DNA of 64,000 nucleotides from contig NZ_JAAJTJ010000008.1 of assembly GCF_011030405.1 (NCBI RefSeq), positions 62,001 through 126,000 on the forward strand. The letters run 5' to 3'. Below the pieces are notes generated by a model. That model saw only the letters and a program-made list of their open reading frames with translations. It had not been told where the DNA came from and did not search any database. Origin of the DNA: Parapedobacter sp. SGR-10. Lineage in GTDB: Bacteria; Bacteroidota; Bacteroidia; Sphingobacteriales; Sphingobacteriaceae. Position numbers and translations under genes: made by a program. Of the stretch, positions 54,801-61,014 are shown in pieces (position 1 is the stretch's first letter; each line of letters starts with the position of its first letter).

Positions 54801-54923
54801 TTTTAATCGTCTTTTTCGTTGGCATTGTGGTTTTCGTTCGTTTCGTAGAGACGCAATGCATTGCGTCTCTACATGGGGTGATATTTTGGGCATGGAATGC
54901 CCACCCTCATAAAAATCCTTCAT
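51804..54923 (-). CDS. SusC/RagA-family TonB-linked outer membrane protein
   Basis: The plug domain starts around VIGYGQTTRRFNTGSVVSIS and contains NVLSALSGRMPGVFV and DPLYIIDGVPYDG, the SusC hallmark. The barrel follows to a C-terminal FFGIKLSL. The usual N-terminal carboxypeptidase-regulatory domain is missing. The frame from 54923 (1039 residues) includes about 115 residues built from palindromic repeats: VETQCIASL, RRGETSFAQTSFAQ, WAKYFLPLP and ALSEVEG. The hydrophobic FLPLPLLLCFLCLF is the only signal-peptide candidate. Alternative ATGs at 54749 or 54737 are plausible starts. Confidence 0.88.
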   Translation of the reverse strand: MKDFYEGGHSMPKISPHVETQCIASLRNERKPQCQRKRRLKHTSAVQRGEVGIPRSVQMYLHMWLRSIRRGETSFAQTSFAQSVRTNNHLWAKYFLPLPLLLCFLCLFNHARPQSRALSEVEGSGAAPGQTIRQIKDTTDTTLAIDEVQVIGYGQTTRRFNTGSVVSISAKEIEQQPVTNVLSALSGRMPGVFVQTTNGLPGGNINIQIRGTGSIQAGTDPLYIIDGVPYDGEAINKGTTISSGSIVGAVSPLNILNPNDIENITVLKDADATAIYGSRGSNGVVLITTKKGKSGGTRVNLDIGHGFSQVADHPELLSLEQYLALRNEAFANDNRVPSADPASPDYAPDLTVWSQTEGTDWYDYIYGNTASLTNTQLSVSGGNSNTGFNIGGNFRTEGTILRGDNTYSKGGLRSNINHLSDNGRFKINLSSIYNMDKSDMANPANNAGAMFLLAPNYPLTNDDGSFNWYVGSNLEAELLARGHSATHNFVGNLLAGYTLPMGLELKVSGGYNRRTLDQKQIFPGRSLTTGMTNYTYFGENSATSYIVEPQAEYRKEFSTSKLQVLIGGTYQSRATDRLFLHVSNFTNESLMENLASAGTMDARTNTFTEYRYVSAFGRATYSLQDRYIVNVTARRDGSSRFGPGNRFGNFYSIGGAWLFSKEKWFGQDNGFLSFGKLRASYGLTGNDQISDYEYLSTYRTRGSNSYQNIAILSPSRIFNSQFHWEVTRKFEVATELGFIKDRILLTANYYKNRSNNQLVDYPLPRITGFASYQANLPATVQNTGWEFDLNARILEGPHFRWTATANITLPKNRLVSFENIENSSYANTHKIGYDITRVYGYHLVGVDAETGIGQFADEDGQVSNGATPYRYHTLGKRTPDFYGGIGNQFSYKNIRLSLFGQFARQSHFGNLMFNQFGYRIFNGYAILGDRWKNVGDQTTIPKVSSTYRSDTGNYGESSGNFFTVPYFRLKNVSLSYSLPGTVSRRLGCQSIGVSVEAQNLLTIWDSNIPVLDPEIGGNSAFAAAVPPIKSIFFGIKLSL
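54555..54580. repeat. CTTCGACTTCGCTCAG-type repeat inside susC
   Basis: A short palindrome-like motif known from Bacteroidota intergenic DNA lies in the susC frame and encodes RALSEVEG between the signal peptide and the plug. Confidence 0.7.
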
Positions 54924-55193
54924 TTTTTTGTGGTTTCATAATGACCTCCGATCCTGGCAACGCTTTAGAAGGCTACCAACCCTCCTGTCCGGCCAGATGC
55001 CAAGCCATCGGTCTAATAAGTTAATTGTCAATGGGGTATCGGAATGCTGAAAATGCGTATTTATAAATAAGGTTTAAAATTGTAATCGTGCAGCATTTAC
55101 CGTTATATGGAAGCCTGCCGAACTATTCGGGGGCGGAAATAAGGTTTTTGTAAAGTTGTTTTTTCATACTCACAACGTTATAATCGTGAGTCT
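54599..55193. repeat. susC leader duplication, copy A
   Basis: About 595 bases from the susC signal-peptide region to 55193 are largely identical to copy B (55848-56464). Contents, read on the minus strand: hairpin ACTCAC/GTGAGT, a 14-residue mini-ORF, a conserved leader, then GGAGGTCATTATG, the 28-bp GTAGAGACGC palindrome (54845-54872) and the GTAGGGGCAAAA-type palindromes (54629-54652, 54680-54718). The length difference to copy B is close to the 24 bases by which the palindrome centres differ. Confidence 0.88.
55123..55167 (-). CDS. Putative 14-residue leader peptide in susC leader (copy A)
   Basis: MKKQLYKNLISAPE followed by TAG. Copy B has the equivalent MSKKQFFKNLITAPE. The substitutions are conservative and the stop codon position is conserved. 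A hairpin with arms ACTCAC/GTGAGT ends at the base just before the ATG. It could be a regulatory upstream ORF. Confidence 0.4.
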   Translation of the reverse strand: MKKQLYKNLISAPE

Positions 55194-55478
55194 CTTTTGG
55201 TAAGGGAACTATAGCTGGGCTCCTATCAACCGCACAGCAAGGTTCCGACGCCTTTCAGAAACGGATTTACGATAGTCGCCCATGCGCTATAGCGTGTATC
55301 AAATGTACACAAAATATCGACATGGGCATTAAAACTACCGCCTCGTTCTGATTCAAATTGTCGGAATTTGCTGTCGAGACTTTTTAATGTCCTATTTATA
55401 TACCCAAAGATAATATTAAAAATATAATATTCCAAATTTGGAATAACAAAATTTGTGTTTTTAGCTTCATTTTGTTGA
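55194..55478. other. Gap between the susC leader and the XRE gene
   Basis: A minus-strand frame here ends GGSFNAHVDILCTFDTRYSA plus WATIVNPFLKGVGTLLCG, which might be the tail of a decayed gene, but I cannot assign it. The right part is AT-rich and holds the XRE promoter region. Confidence 0.4.
55429..55444 (+). promoter_or_regulatory. Perfect 16-bp palindrome upstream of the XRE gene
   Basis: ATTCCAAATTTGGAAT lies 35 bases before the ATG of the XRE regulator. It is a good operator candidate for autoregulation. The TTTG that follows could be part of the promoter. Confidence 0.5.
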
Positions 55479-55751
55479 ATGGCAGAACAATACATTGACA
55501 GGGAAGCGCTACAACTCATTAGGGACAGGCTTTGGCAGATTTGTAATGATAAACAAATAACGTTGGAGGATATACAAGACCGAACAGGCTTTAGTTATAG
55601 TCAAGTGTACAGAATTATTCGTGGTAAGAATAACATTTCCGTAAGCGGTTTATTAGCAGTATGTCGCGCTCTAGAGATTCAACCCTTTGAGGTATTTAAT
55701 TTCAAACTCGAAATTCCCAAATATTTGCCTACCCGAAAAGAAAGAAAATAA
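55479..55751 (+). CDS. XRE-family helix-turn-helix regulator, C-terminus frameshifted
   Basis: A 90-residue protein with a typical lambda-repressor-like HTH: LRDRLWQICNDKQITLEDIQ, then GFSYSQVYRIIRGKNNISVS and LLAVCRALEIQPFEVF. The frame stops at KERK. In another frame the DNA continues PEKKENKLADHFGMSPRDFL PEKPIV up to a stop at 55812, which looks like the natural tail. So the gene probably suffered a small indel near 55735, leaving the DNA-binding domain intact. It lies between the two copies of the susC leader. Confidence 0.8.
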   Translation: MAEQYIDREALQLIRDRLWQICNDKQITLEDIQDRTGFSYSQVYRIIRGKNNISVSGLLAVCRALEIQPFEVFNFKLEIPKYLPTRKERK

Positions 55752-55828
55752 ACTCGCCGACCACTTCGGTATGTCTCCAAGGGATTTTTTACCGGAGAAG
55801 CCTATCGTTTAGCCTAGCCGTAGATGAA

Positions 55829-56194
55829 TTATGCCAAGGCAGAATTTAACAAACAAAGGAAACATAATAACAATGGTAGGGGCAAAAAATATTTTGCCCT
55901 TAAATGATCATTTGCCCGTAACGATTGGGCGAAAGATGTTTGGGCGAAAGATGTTTCGCCCCTACGTATGTTAAACAAAAACATCCGCAGATACATCTGT
56001 ACGGATCGGGGGATACCGACCTCGCCGCGTTGTACGGCGGAGGTGTGTTTTAATCGTCTTTTTCGTTGACATTGCGGTTTTCGTCGGTTTCGTAGAGACG
56101 CAAACCCCGAAGGGCTCATCGAAGATAAATCTTGCGTCTCTACATGGGGTGATATTTTGGGCATAGAATGCCCAGTACCATAAAAATCCTTCAT
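55829..56194 (-). pseudogene. 5' remnant of a second susC gene
   Basis: The frame reads the same N-terminal segments as the intact susC (HVETQ..., RRGETSFAQTSFAQ, AKYFLPLPLLLCFLCLL) and then stops at NSALA, with no plug or barrel following. It is the start of a lost paralogue. The frame stays open over 121 residues although its palindrome is 24 bases longer than in copy A. Confidence 0.75.
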
Positions 56195-56464
56195 TTTTTT
56201 GTGGTTTCATAATGACCTCCGATCCCGGCAACGCTTTAGAAGGCTACCAACCCTCCTATCCGGCCAGATGCCAGGCCATTGGTCTAATCAAGTTAATTCA
56301 CGAATTGGTCGCCGAAATGCTGAAAATACGTATTATAATAAGGTTTAAAATTGTGATAATGCAGCATTTACCGACATAGAATAGCTTGCCGAACTATTCG
56401 GGGGCGGTAATTAGGTTTTTGAAAAATTGCTTTTTGCTCATAACTCGCTTTATAATGCGAGTCT
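55848..56464. repeat. susC leader duplication, copy B
   Basis: Direct repeat of 54599-55193. It has the 52-bp GTAGAGACGC palindrome at 56092-56143 (28 bp in copy A), the GTAGGGGC palindromes, the mini-ORF and the hairpin ACTCGC/GCGAGT. The hairpin arms differ from copy A by a compensating base-pair change. Confidence 0.88.
56394..56441 (-). CDS. Putative 15-residue leader peptide in susC leader (copy B)
   Basis: MSKKQFFKNLITAPE followed by TAG, the homologue of the copy A peptide. The ATG directly follows a hairpin (56443-56462). Confidence 0.38.
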   Translation of the reverse strand: MSKKQFFKNLITAPE

Positions 56465-56480
56465 TGCTGATGGGCGGGCC

Positions 56481-56981
56481 TTATTGATACATGTGGGCCT
56501 GCATGCCGTGTATGGAAAGTCTATATTCGTTTTGGAATGCCCAATGGTTAGATTTGATATATCCTACCTCATGATTTATAGAAACACCCCCAGCTTCATT
56601 TATATCCTCAACTTTATCTGCTTTCGCCTTCAATTCTGGAAGCGAAAGGTACTTTACTCTAACTGGCTTTCCCATAGTTACTCCATTGTGGACCACATAT
56701 AAACCGTCTTCTGTTATTCCAGCCAGATCGGGAAATTGAATATGACTGACATCTAAACACACAATGACCCCACACTTATTACTACCGTACATAGCCCATT
56801 GGGAAATACTTTCTTCCAAAGTTTGCGTCCAACAACTGACGAAAAAATGTTTGGTGATTTCAGTTTTATAAATACCAACTTCATGTAAATCATCTAATTG
56901 GTCTAATCGTGTAAACCGGATAGTCCGGTTAGCTAAAATCAGCGCTAATGTTTCTATTGTGGTGTAATGGTAAAGTCTCAT
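56481..56981 (-). CDS. DUF2971-like protein, short
   Basis: A 166-residue soluble protein. Family-like features are the start RLYHYTTIETLALILANRTI followed by RFTRLDQLDDLHE, the FVSCWTQTLEESISQWAMYG segment and SNHWAFQNEYRLSI near the end, matching the W-x-x-E/Q-x-E-x-R motif. DUF2971 proteins are usually longer, so the C-terminus may have been cut when the susC leader copy B was placed next to it. Such genes are often found in defence or mobile regions. Function unknown. Confidence 0.72.
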   Translation of the reverse strand: MRLYHYTTIETLALILANRTIRFTRLDQLDDLHEVGIYKTEITKHFFVSCWTQTLEESISQWAMYGSNKCGVIVCLDVSHIQFPDLAGITEDGLYVVHNGVTMGKPVRVKYLSLPELKAKADKVEDINEAGGVSINHEVGYIKSNHWAFQNEYRLSIHGMQAHMYQ

Positions 56982-57141
56982 GTTCTAATCAGTTTGTTTT
57001 TCTCAAAGCTAAGCAATTGATTCTTTAAGAGCAATAGTTTAGCTAATTTTTTTAGCTTTTTAAAATATTTGTTATATTTGGGGTAGTAACTTGAAGTCAT
57101 AGATTGTGACCTCAAGATTGCAATATATGATAAGGTTTTAA

Positions 57142-57162
57142 GGTATCGCATTTTGCGATACC
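57142..57162 (+). promoter_or_regulatory. Palindrome upstream of the ORF6N gene
   Basis: GGTATCGCA-TTT-TGCGATACC, a perfect palindrome with a 3-base spacer, 38 bases before the start codon. A nearly identical palindrome lies inside the gene at 57412-57432. Together they are a candidate operator pair. Confidence 0.55.
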
Positions 57163-57199
57163 TCAATAAAATTAAACATACTAATCAATACCATAGATT

Positions 57200-57748
57200 A
57201 TGGCAAAGCAGACCCAAGATATCATTGTCCCTGACGGAGTATTGGCAGATAGGATATATATGCTACGACATGAAAATATCATGCTAGATAGGGATTTAGC
57301 TGAGTTATATGGTGTAGAGACACGTTCTCTCAAACAAGCTGTAAGGAGGAATATCGAGAAGTTTCCCGAGCACTTCATGTTTCAACTCACGGACGAAGAG
57401 GTTGATATCATGGTATCACAAAATGTGATACCTTCACGTCAACATCTTGGTGGCGCTTTGCCATATGCATTTACGGAACACGGCGTGCTTATGTTGTCTA
57501 ACGTATTGAAGAGTGATCTGGCTACGAGGATGAGTATCAAGCTAATTGAGATATTTGTACAATTGCGAAGGAGCCTTAACTCCTATTCCGAACTAAGATT
57601 AGAAATTGAGCAAATAAAAAAGAAACTCAATAACCAAGATAAAAATATGGAAGTAGTTTTCCAATATCTTGATGAGCTGGCCGACAAGAAACAACAAGCA
57701 GACACTAAAAGGAAACGGATTGGATATGAAATTGGGGGGAAGAAATAA
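57200..57748 (+). CDS. ORF6N domain-containing DNA-binding protein
   Basis: A 182-residue protein. The ORF6N domain covers about residues 13-100: DRIYMLRHENIMLDRDLAEL, YGVETRSLKQAVRRN and FQLTDEEVDIMVSQNVIPSR, then LPYAFTEHGVLMLSNVL. A coiled coil (LRLEIEQIKKKLNNQDKNME) follows. The family occurs in phages and mobile regions and is thought to bind DNA. The codons for VSQNVIP contain a second copy of the upstream palindrome. Confidence 0.9.
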   Translation: MAKQTQDIIVPDGVLADRIYMLRHENIMLDRDLAELYGVETRSLKQAVRRNIEKFPEHFMFQLTDEEVDIMVSQNVIPSRQHLGGALPYAFTEHGVLMLSNVLKSDLATRMSIKLIEIFVQLRRSLNSYSELRLEIEQIKKKLNNQDKNMEVVFQYLDELADKKQQADTKRKRIGYEIGGKK

Positions 57749-57888
57749 ACTGGATAGTTGCTTATTTCGAGAAGTTCGGATGGAAAATAAAAGAAGTGTC
57801 TCTACAAAATGAGTTGAATAAACATCCCCAAATTGAGACTAAAACATATCCCACCAAAAAGAATACTAATGTTTATCGGAGGAGGTAA
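57749..57888 (+). pseudogene. 3' fragment of an unidentified gene
   Basis: Directly after the ORF6N stop, another frame reads NWIVAYFEKFGWKIKEVSLQ, then NELNKHPQIETKTYPTKKNT NVYRRR and a stop. It has no start codon and looks like the end of a lost gene. The family is not recognised. Confidence 0.4.
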
Positions 57889-57907
57889 TCTATAATACTG
57901 AAATAAC

Positions 57908-58474
57908 ATGATTGAAAAATACATCCAAGCTTTACGGGCAATTGAAAAGCCCACTATTGCTTCTAACCATGATTTACAGTCGTGGCAGGCAAAGGCAATT
58001 AATATTGTAACAAGAATTTATGGTGACAACAGCAAACAAGAGGAACAGATAAAAGAAATTAAGTTTAGAAGTTATGCCTCATTTGGAACCCATAATGGGG
58101 TATATGGCGGAGGTAATAACGGCAAGCTTTGCGAAAAACACGCCAACGAAATAATTCAAGGTTTTATGGCTGACCTCGAAACATTCGGAATTCCAAAACC
58201 AAAACAACGTGAAAATAATAATGCGATAAATATCTCTGTAAATCAAAGTCAGAACCAAACAGTCAACGTGAACATAATTTGGGGATCGATCAAAGATGAA
58301 CTGACAGGTAAGCAACTCAAAGAGATCGAGGAAATAATTAATGATAGAAAAGACGAACCTGAATCCAAGAAGAAAAGAATATCTGATAAACTAAAAGGTT
58401 TTGGCGCTGATGTAGCATCAAATATTATAGCTGGACTTTTGACTAATCCAGCAATTTATGGTGTTTATTTATAG
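57908..58474 (+). CDS. Unknown accessory protein with Asn/Gln-rich middle
   Basis: A 188-residue protein I cannot assign. The N-terminal part is helical (IEKYIQALRAIEKPTIAS, SWQAKAINIVTRIYGDNSKQ), the middle has NAINISVNQSQNQTVNVNII, a beta-like N/Q-rich stretch, and the C-terminus is helical and charged (GKQLKEIEEIINDRKDEPES KKKR) and ends with a hydrophobic segment VASNIIAGLLTNPAIYGVYL. The pattern of a sensor-like N-terminus with a short hydrophobic end occurs in defence effectors, but this is only a suggestion. It follows ORF6N and DUF2971 in a decayed accessory region. Confidence 0.65.
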   Translation: MIEKYIQALRAIEKPTIASNHDLQSWQAKAINIVTRIYGDNSKQEEQIKEIKFRSYASFGTHNGVYGGGNNGKLCEKHANEIIQGFMADLETFGIPKPKQRENNNAINISVNQSQNQTVNVNIIWGSIKDELTGKQLKEIEEIINDRKDEPESKKKRISDKLKGFGADVASNIIAGLLTNPAIYGVYL

Positions 58475-58478
58475 CATT

Positions 58479-59867
58479 CTAATTTCCAATAAGATGTTTT
58501 ATGTTATTCTTGACTATTCTAAATTTTCCGCTGTTTTCTACTGAAAGTGAATCTGTATAACGCAAGTTGATCTGCATTTTATTCCCTACCCTATCTTGCC
58601 AATTCTGTAGAAATTTTCTTTCAACATCTACTGAATACTCAGTCTCATCTACTACAATATAAATATCAATACTTTCTAATGAGTTCTGAACCACCTGAAA
58701 TTTGAGAATACCTTTGGTATCTTTCAACGTATTAGATACGTTTCCAAGGTTTATTTTTCCATTCTCGGGAGAAAAGACAAAGTCATCTATTCTGCCAAGT
58801 ATTTCTCTCACCAATGGATTGTGATTACCACAGGTACAAGTTACGCTCTCATCTTCCAACACAATAGAGTCTCCGATATCGTACCGAACTAAAGGCGTCC
58901 CTTCTGTCGTGAAAGACGTGACAACCAGTCTGCCAGCTTGAGCTGGCATGTCGTGTTGATCCAACACTTCAAAAACACCACTCTGCAACTCGAGGTGTAG
59001 ATTTCCCTTTCCGCATTCAAAGATAAACGGAGCTCCTTCAGAAGATGCATACTGGTTATACATCCTCGCTTTAAAGAAAGCCTCAATAACAGACCTCATA
59101 TCTGCCGTAATGGTCTCTGCTGTAGGAAAAATAGCCTTAACTGTGTTTTCGGGATAGTTATAGTCATTTTCCAGCCCATATCTGGCAATTTCCAAAATCG
59201 TAGAAGGAAAACCGACCAGATATTCAGGTTGATACTTAATCAGATCTTCCACATAATATTTGAGATAATCATCCTTCACATGAAAAGTAGAATAATATCT
59301 TACCTTATGCAGATGATCCGTTTTCCAAAATCTTCTTTTCTTCACATCTTTTGCCGTGAGCAGTGCCTTACCACTGAACCAAGCTGTTTTCTTTCCCAAT
59401 GCATATCCATATCGGGCTCTAAAATTATCCAACATCGCAAATCGCTCCTGCATATTTCGTTCTGTAAAATATATCTTTAGCGACTTTCCCGTAGTCCCGC
59501 CTGTTTTGGATACGATTTTTTTTTCATTGGGCTTTATGGTAACTACATCATTTATATTTTTCCTTAGCTCTTCTTTTGTGAGAACGGGAATCTGTGCAAT
59601 ATTCTCCAAATCGGCAAACGATTTCAGTTCCGACAATCTTTTCTTAAAGAAAGGTGATCTATCCTGTACAAATCCCATAAACGTCCTATACCTTTCAGCC
59701 TGCTTTCTTTTCAATTCGTCCAACGAAAGATTTTCATTGTTTTTAAACAATTCCAAATAGGATACGTAATACCGTCCATATCTTTTTTTGTACGCCAACA
59801 AGTTGAAAACAGAGATAAGAATCTCTTGCAAAAAGACAGGAAGGATACGGTATATCTTATCTTTCAT
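58479..59867 (-). CDS. CapK-like / phenylacetate-CoA ligase family adenylate-forming protein
   Basis: A 462-residue protein of the AMP-forming PaaK/CapK family. The ATP-binding loop is IVSKTGGTTGKSLKIYFT, followed by ARYGYALGKKTAWFSGKALL, NQYASSEGAPFIFECGKGNL and a C-terminal VRYDIGDSIVLEDESVTCTC with a Cys-x-Cys that may bind metal. Relatives encoded in capsule loci may transfer acyl or amino groups to glycan precursors. It ends a five-gene cluster, overlapping capA by 11 bases. Confidence 0.88.
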   Translation of the reverse strand: MKDKIYRILPVFLQEILISVFNLLAYKKRYGRYYVSYLELFKNNENLSLDELKRKQAERYRTFMGFVQDRSPFFKKRLSELKSFADLENIAQIPVLTKEELRKNINDVVTIKPNEKKIVSKTGGTTGKSLKIYFTERNMQERFAMLDNFRARYGYALGKKTAWFSGKALLTAKDVKKRRFWKTDHLHKVRYYSTFHVKDDYLKYYVEDLIKYQPEYLVGFPSTILEIARYGLENDYNYPENTVKAIFPTAETITADMRSVIEAFFKARMYNQYASSEGAPFIFECGKGNLHLELQSGVFEVLDQHDMPAQAGRLVVTSFTTEGTPLVRYDIGDSIVLEDESVTCTCGNHNPLVREILGRIDDFVFSPENGKINLGNVSNTLKDTKGILKFQVVQNSLESIDIYIVVDETEYSVDVERKFLQNWQDRVGNKMQINLRYTDSLSVENSGKFRIVKNNIKHLIGN

Positions 59868-61014
59868 TATCCAAATAATTGACTTCGAGTATATTGGTCA
59901 TGATTTCATGGTGTGTCTCACATCGGAGAATATTTAGCAAAACATTCCTATGTTCCCTATTGAGGGCAAACTGAGGCAACACCCCTCTTGACTTTAAAAA
60001 TCGGATATATTTATTAGGAGTGTTTAATATAGAAAGGTAATACTTCTTTTGGGTAGTCAGGTAACTAGTCCACCTATCCGAAAATAATTCATCATTCGTG
60101 ATAATCTTATTTAATACTTCTATCCTATCAAAGAATATCTTTCTGTCCTCTTTTTCCATAATCCGCATATTAGGATCAGCCTCTCGCCCTTGAAAAAAAG
60201 GAATTAATTGAAAATCGATTTTACCATTATCGATAGACAATTTTAAGGTAAAGCCTTCTGTCCATAACCCTTTTTGATATTTCTTCTTATAATCAAAAAG
60301 AAAATTGCCCAAACTGTAGAAAATAGGTGTTCCGTTATACGTTTCATACCCACTGTAACAATGGCTGTGATGCCCAATAACCACATCAGCTCCTGCATCC
60401 GCATAAAACCTATACCTCTCCCGTTGCCGGGGGGTAGGCAATTGGTAATGTTCCCGTCCACCGTGACACACGATCAGCACCACATCTGCCTTATTTCTAC
60501 ACGCCTTGATATCATTAAAGTTGGCGATCAGATCAACGACATTGGCACCGGGAGCATTCTCGCCAAACCGGTTAAATTCATTTTCGGCAAAATTGAGAAC
60601 TGCGATTTTTTTATTCCCCTTATGGAATATAAAAGGGCGTCTCGCCTGCTGTCTGTCCATACCTGCTCCTACCGTATGGATGTTTGCCTTTTTACAGACA
60701 TTCAATGTCTCCTCTAGGCCCTCCCTGCCATAATCCATAATATGATTGTTCGCAAGAGTGACCAAGTTGACACCTAAATATGCCAGCGCATCTATGGCCT
60801 CTGGGTCTGCTTTGATATTCGGACCACTTTTGGCAATAGGAGAAGCAGAATTTACCAGAGGAGCTTCAAGATTGATTATCTTCAGGTCCGCGCCGGCCGT
60901 ACACTGCGCCATACCATCAAATAGAACATCGTACTGCTTCCTTCGAATAGCTTCGTGATTTCTTCCTATAGGGCAAAAATCTCCACCTATAAAAATCTCA
61001 ATATTATCTTCCAT
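59857..61014 (-). CDS. CapA-family protein (poly-gamma-glutamate/capsule-type metallophosphatase)
   Basis: About 385 residues from the ATG at 61014, chosen because MEDNIEIFIGGDFCPIGRNH is the typical start; an upstream ATG at 61059 adds 15 residues. CapA signatures are GGDFCPIG, IINLEAPLVNS, LVTLANNHIMDYG, and VVIGHHSHCYSGYETYNGTP, the metal-binding residues of the calcineurin-like fold. No signal peptide, so a cytoplasmic location is likely. It overlaps both neighbouring genes, indicating tight co-expression. Confidence 0.9.
   Translation of the reverse strand: MEDNIEIFIGGDFCPIGRNHEAIRRKQYDVLFDGMAQCTAGADLKIINLEAPLVNSASPIAKSGPNIKADPEAIDALAYLGVNLVTLANNHIMDYGREGLEETLNVCKKANIHTVGAGMDRQQARRPFIFHKGNKKIAVLNFAENEFNRFGENAPGANVVDLIANFNDIKACRNKADVVLIVCHGGREHYQLPTPRQRERYRFYADAGADVVIGHHSHCYSGYETYNGTPIFYSLGNFLFDYKKKYQKGLWTEGFTLKLSIDNGKIDFQLIPFFQGREADPNMRIMEKEDRKIFFDRIEVLNKIITNDELFSDRWTSYLTTQKKYYLSILNTPNKYIRFLKSRGVLPQFALNREHRNVLLNILRCETHHEIMTNILEVNYLDNER

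Noticed and set aside
54930..55020. Known metabolite riboswitch upstream of susC
   Set aside because: The leader is conserved between copies, but I could not fit it to a cobalamin, TPP or SAM core; reported only as an unknown leader.
55226..55519. 97-residue minus-strand frame between the susC leader and XRE gene
   Set aside because: It overlaps the XRE promoter and has no recognisable family; at most a decayed remnant, noted under the gap.
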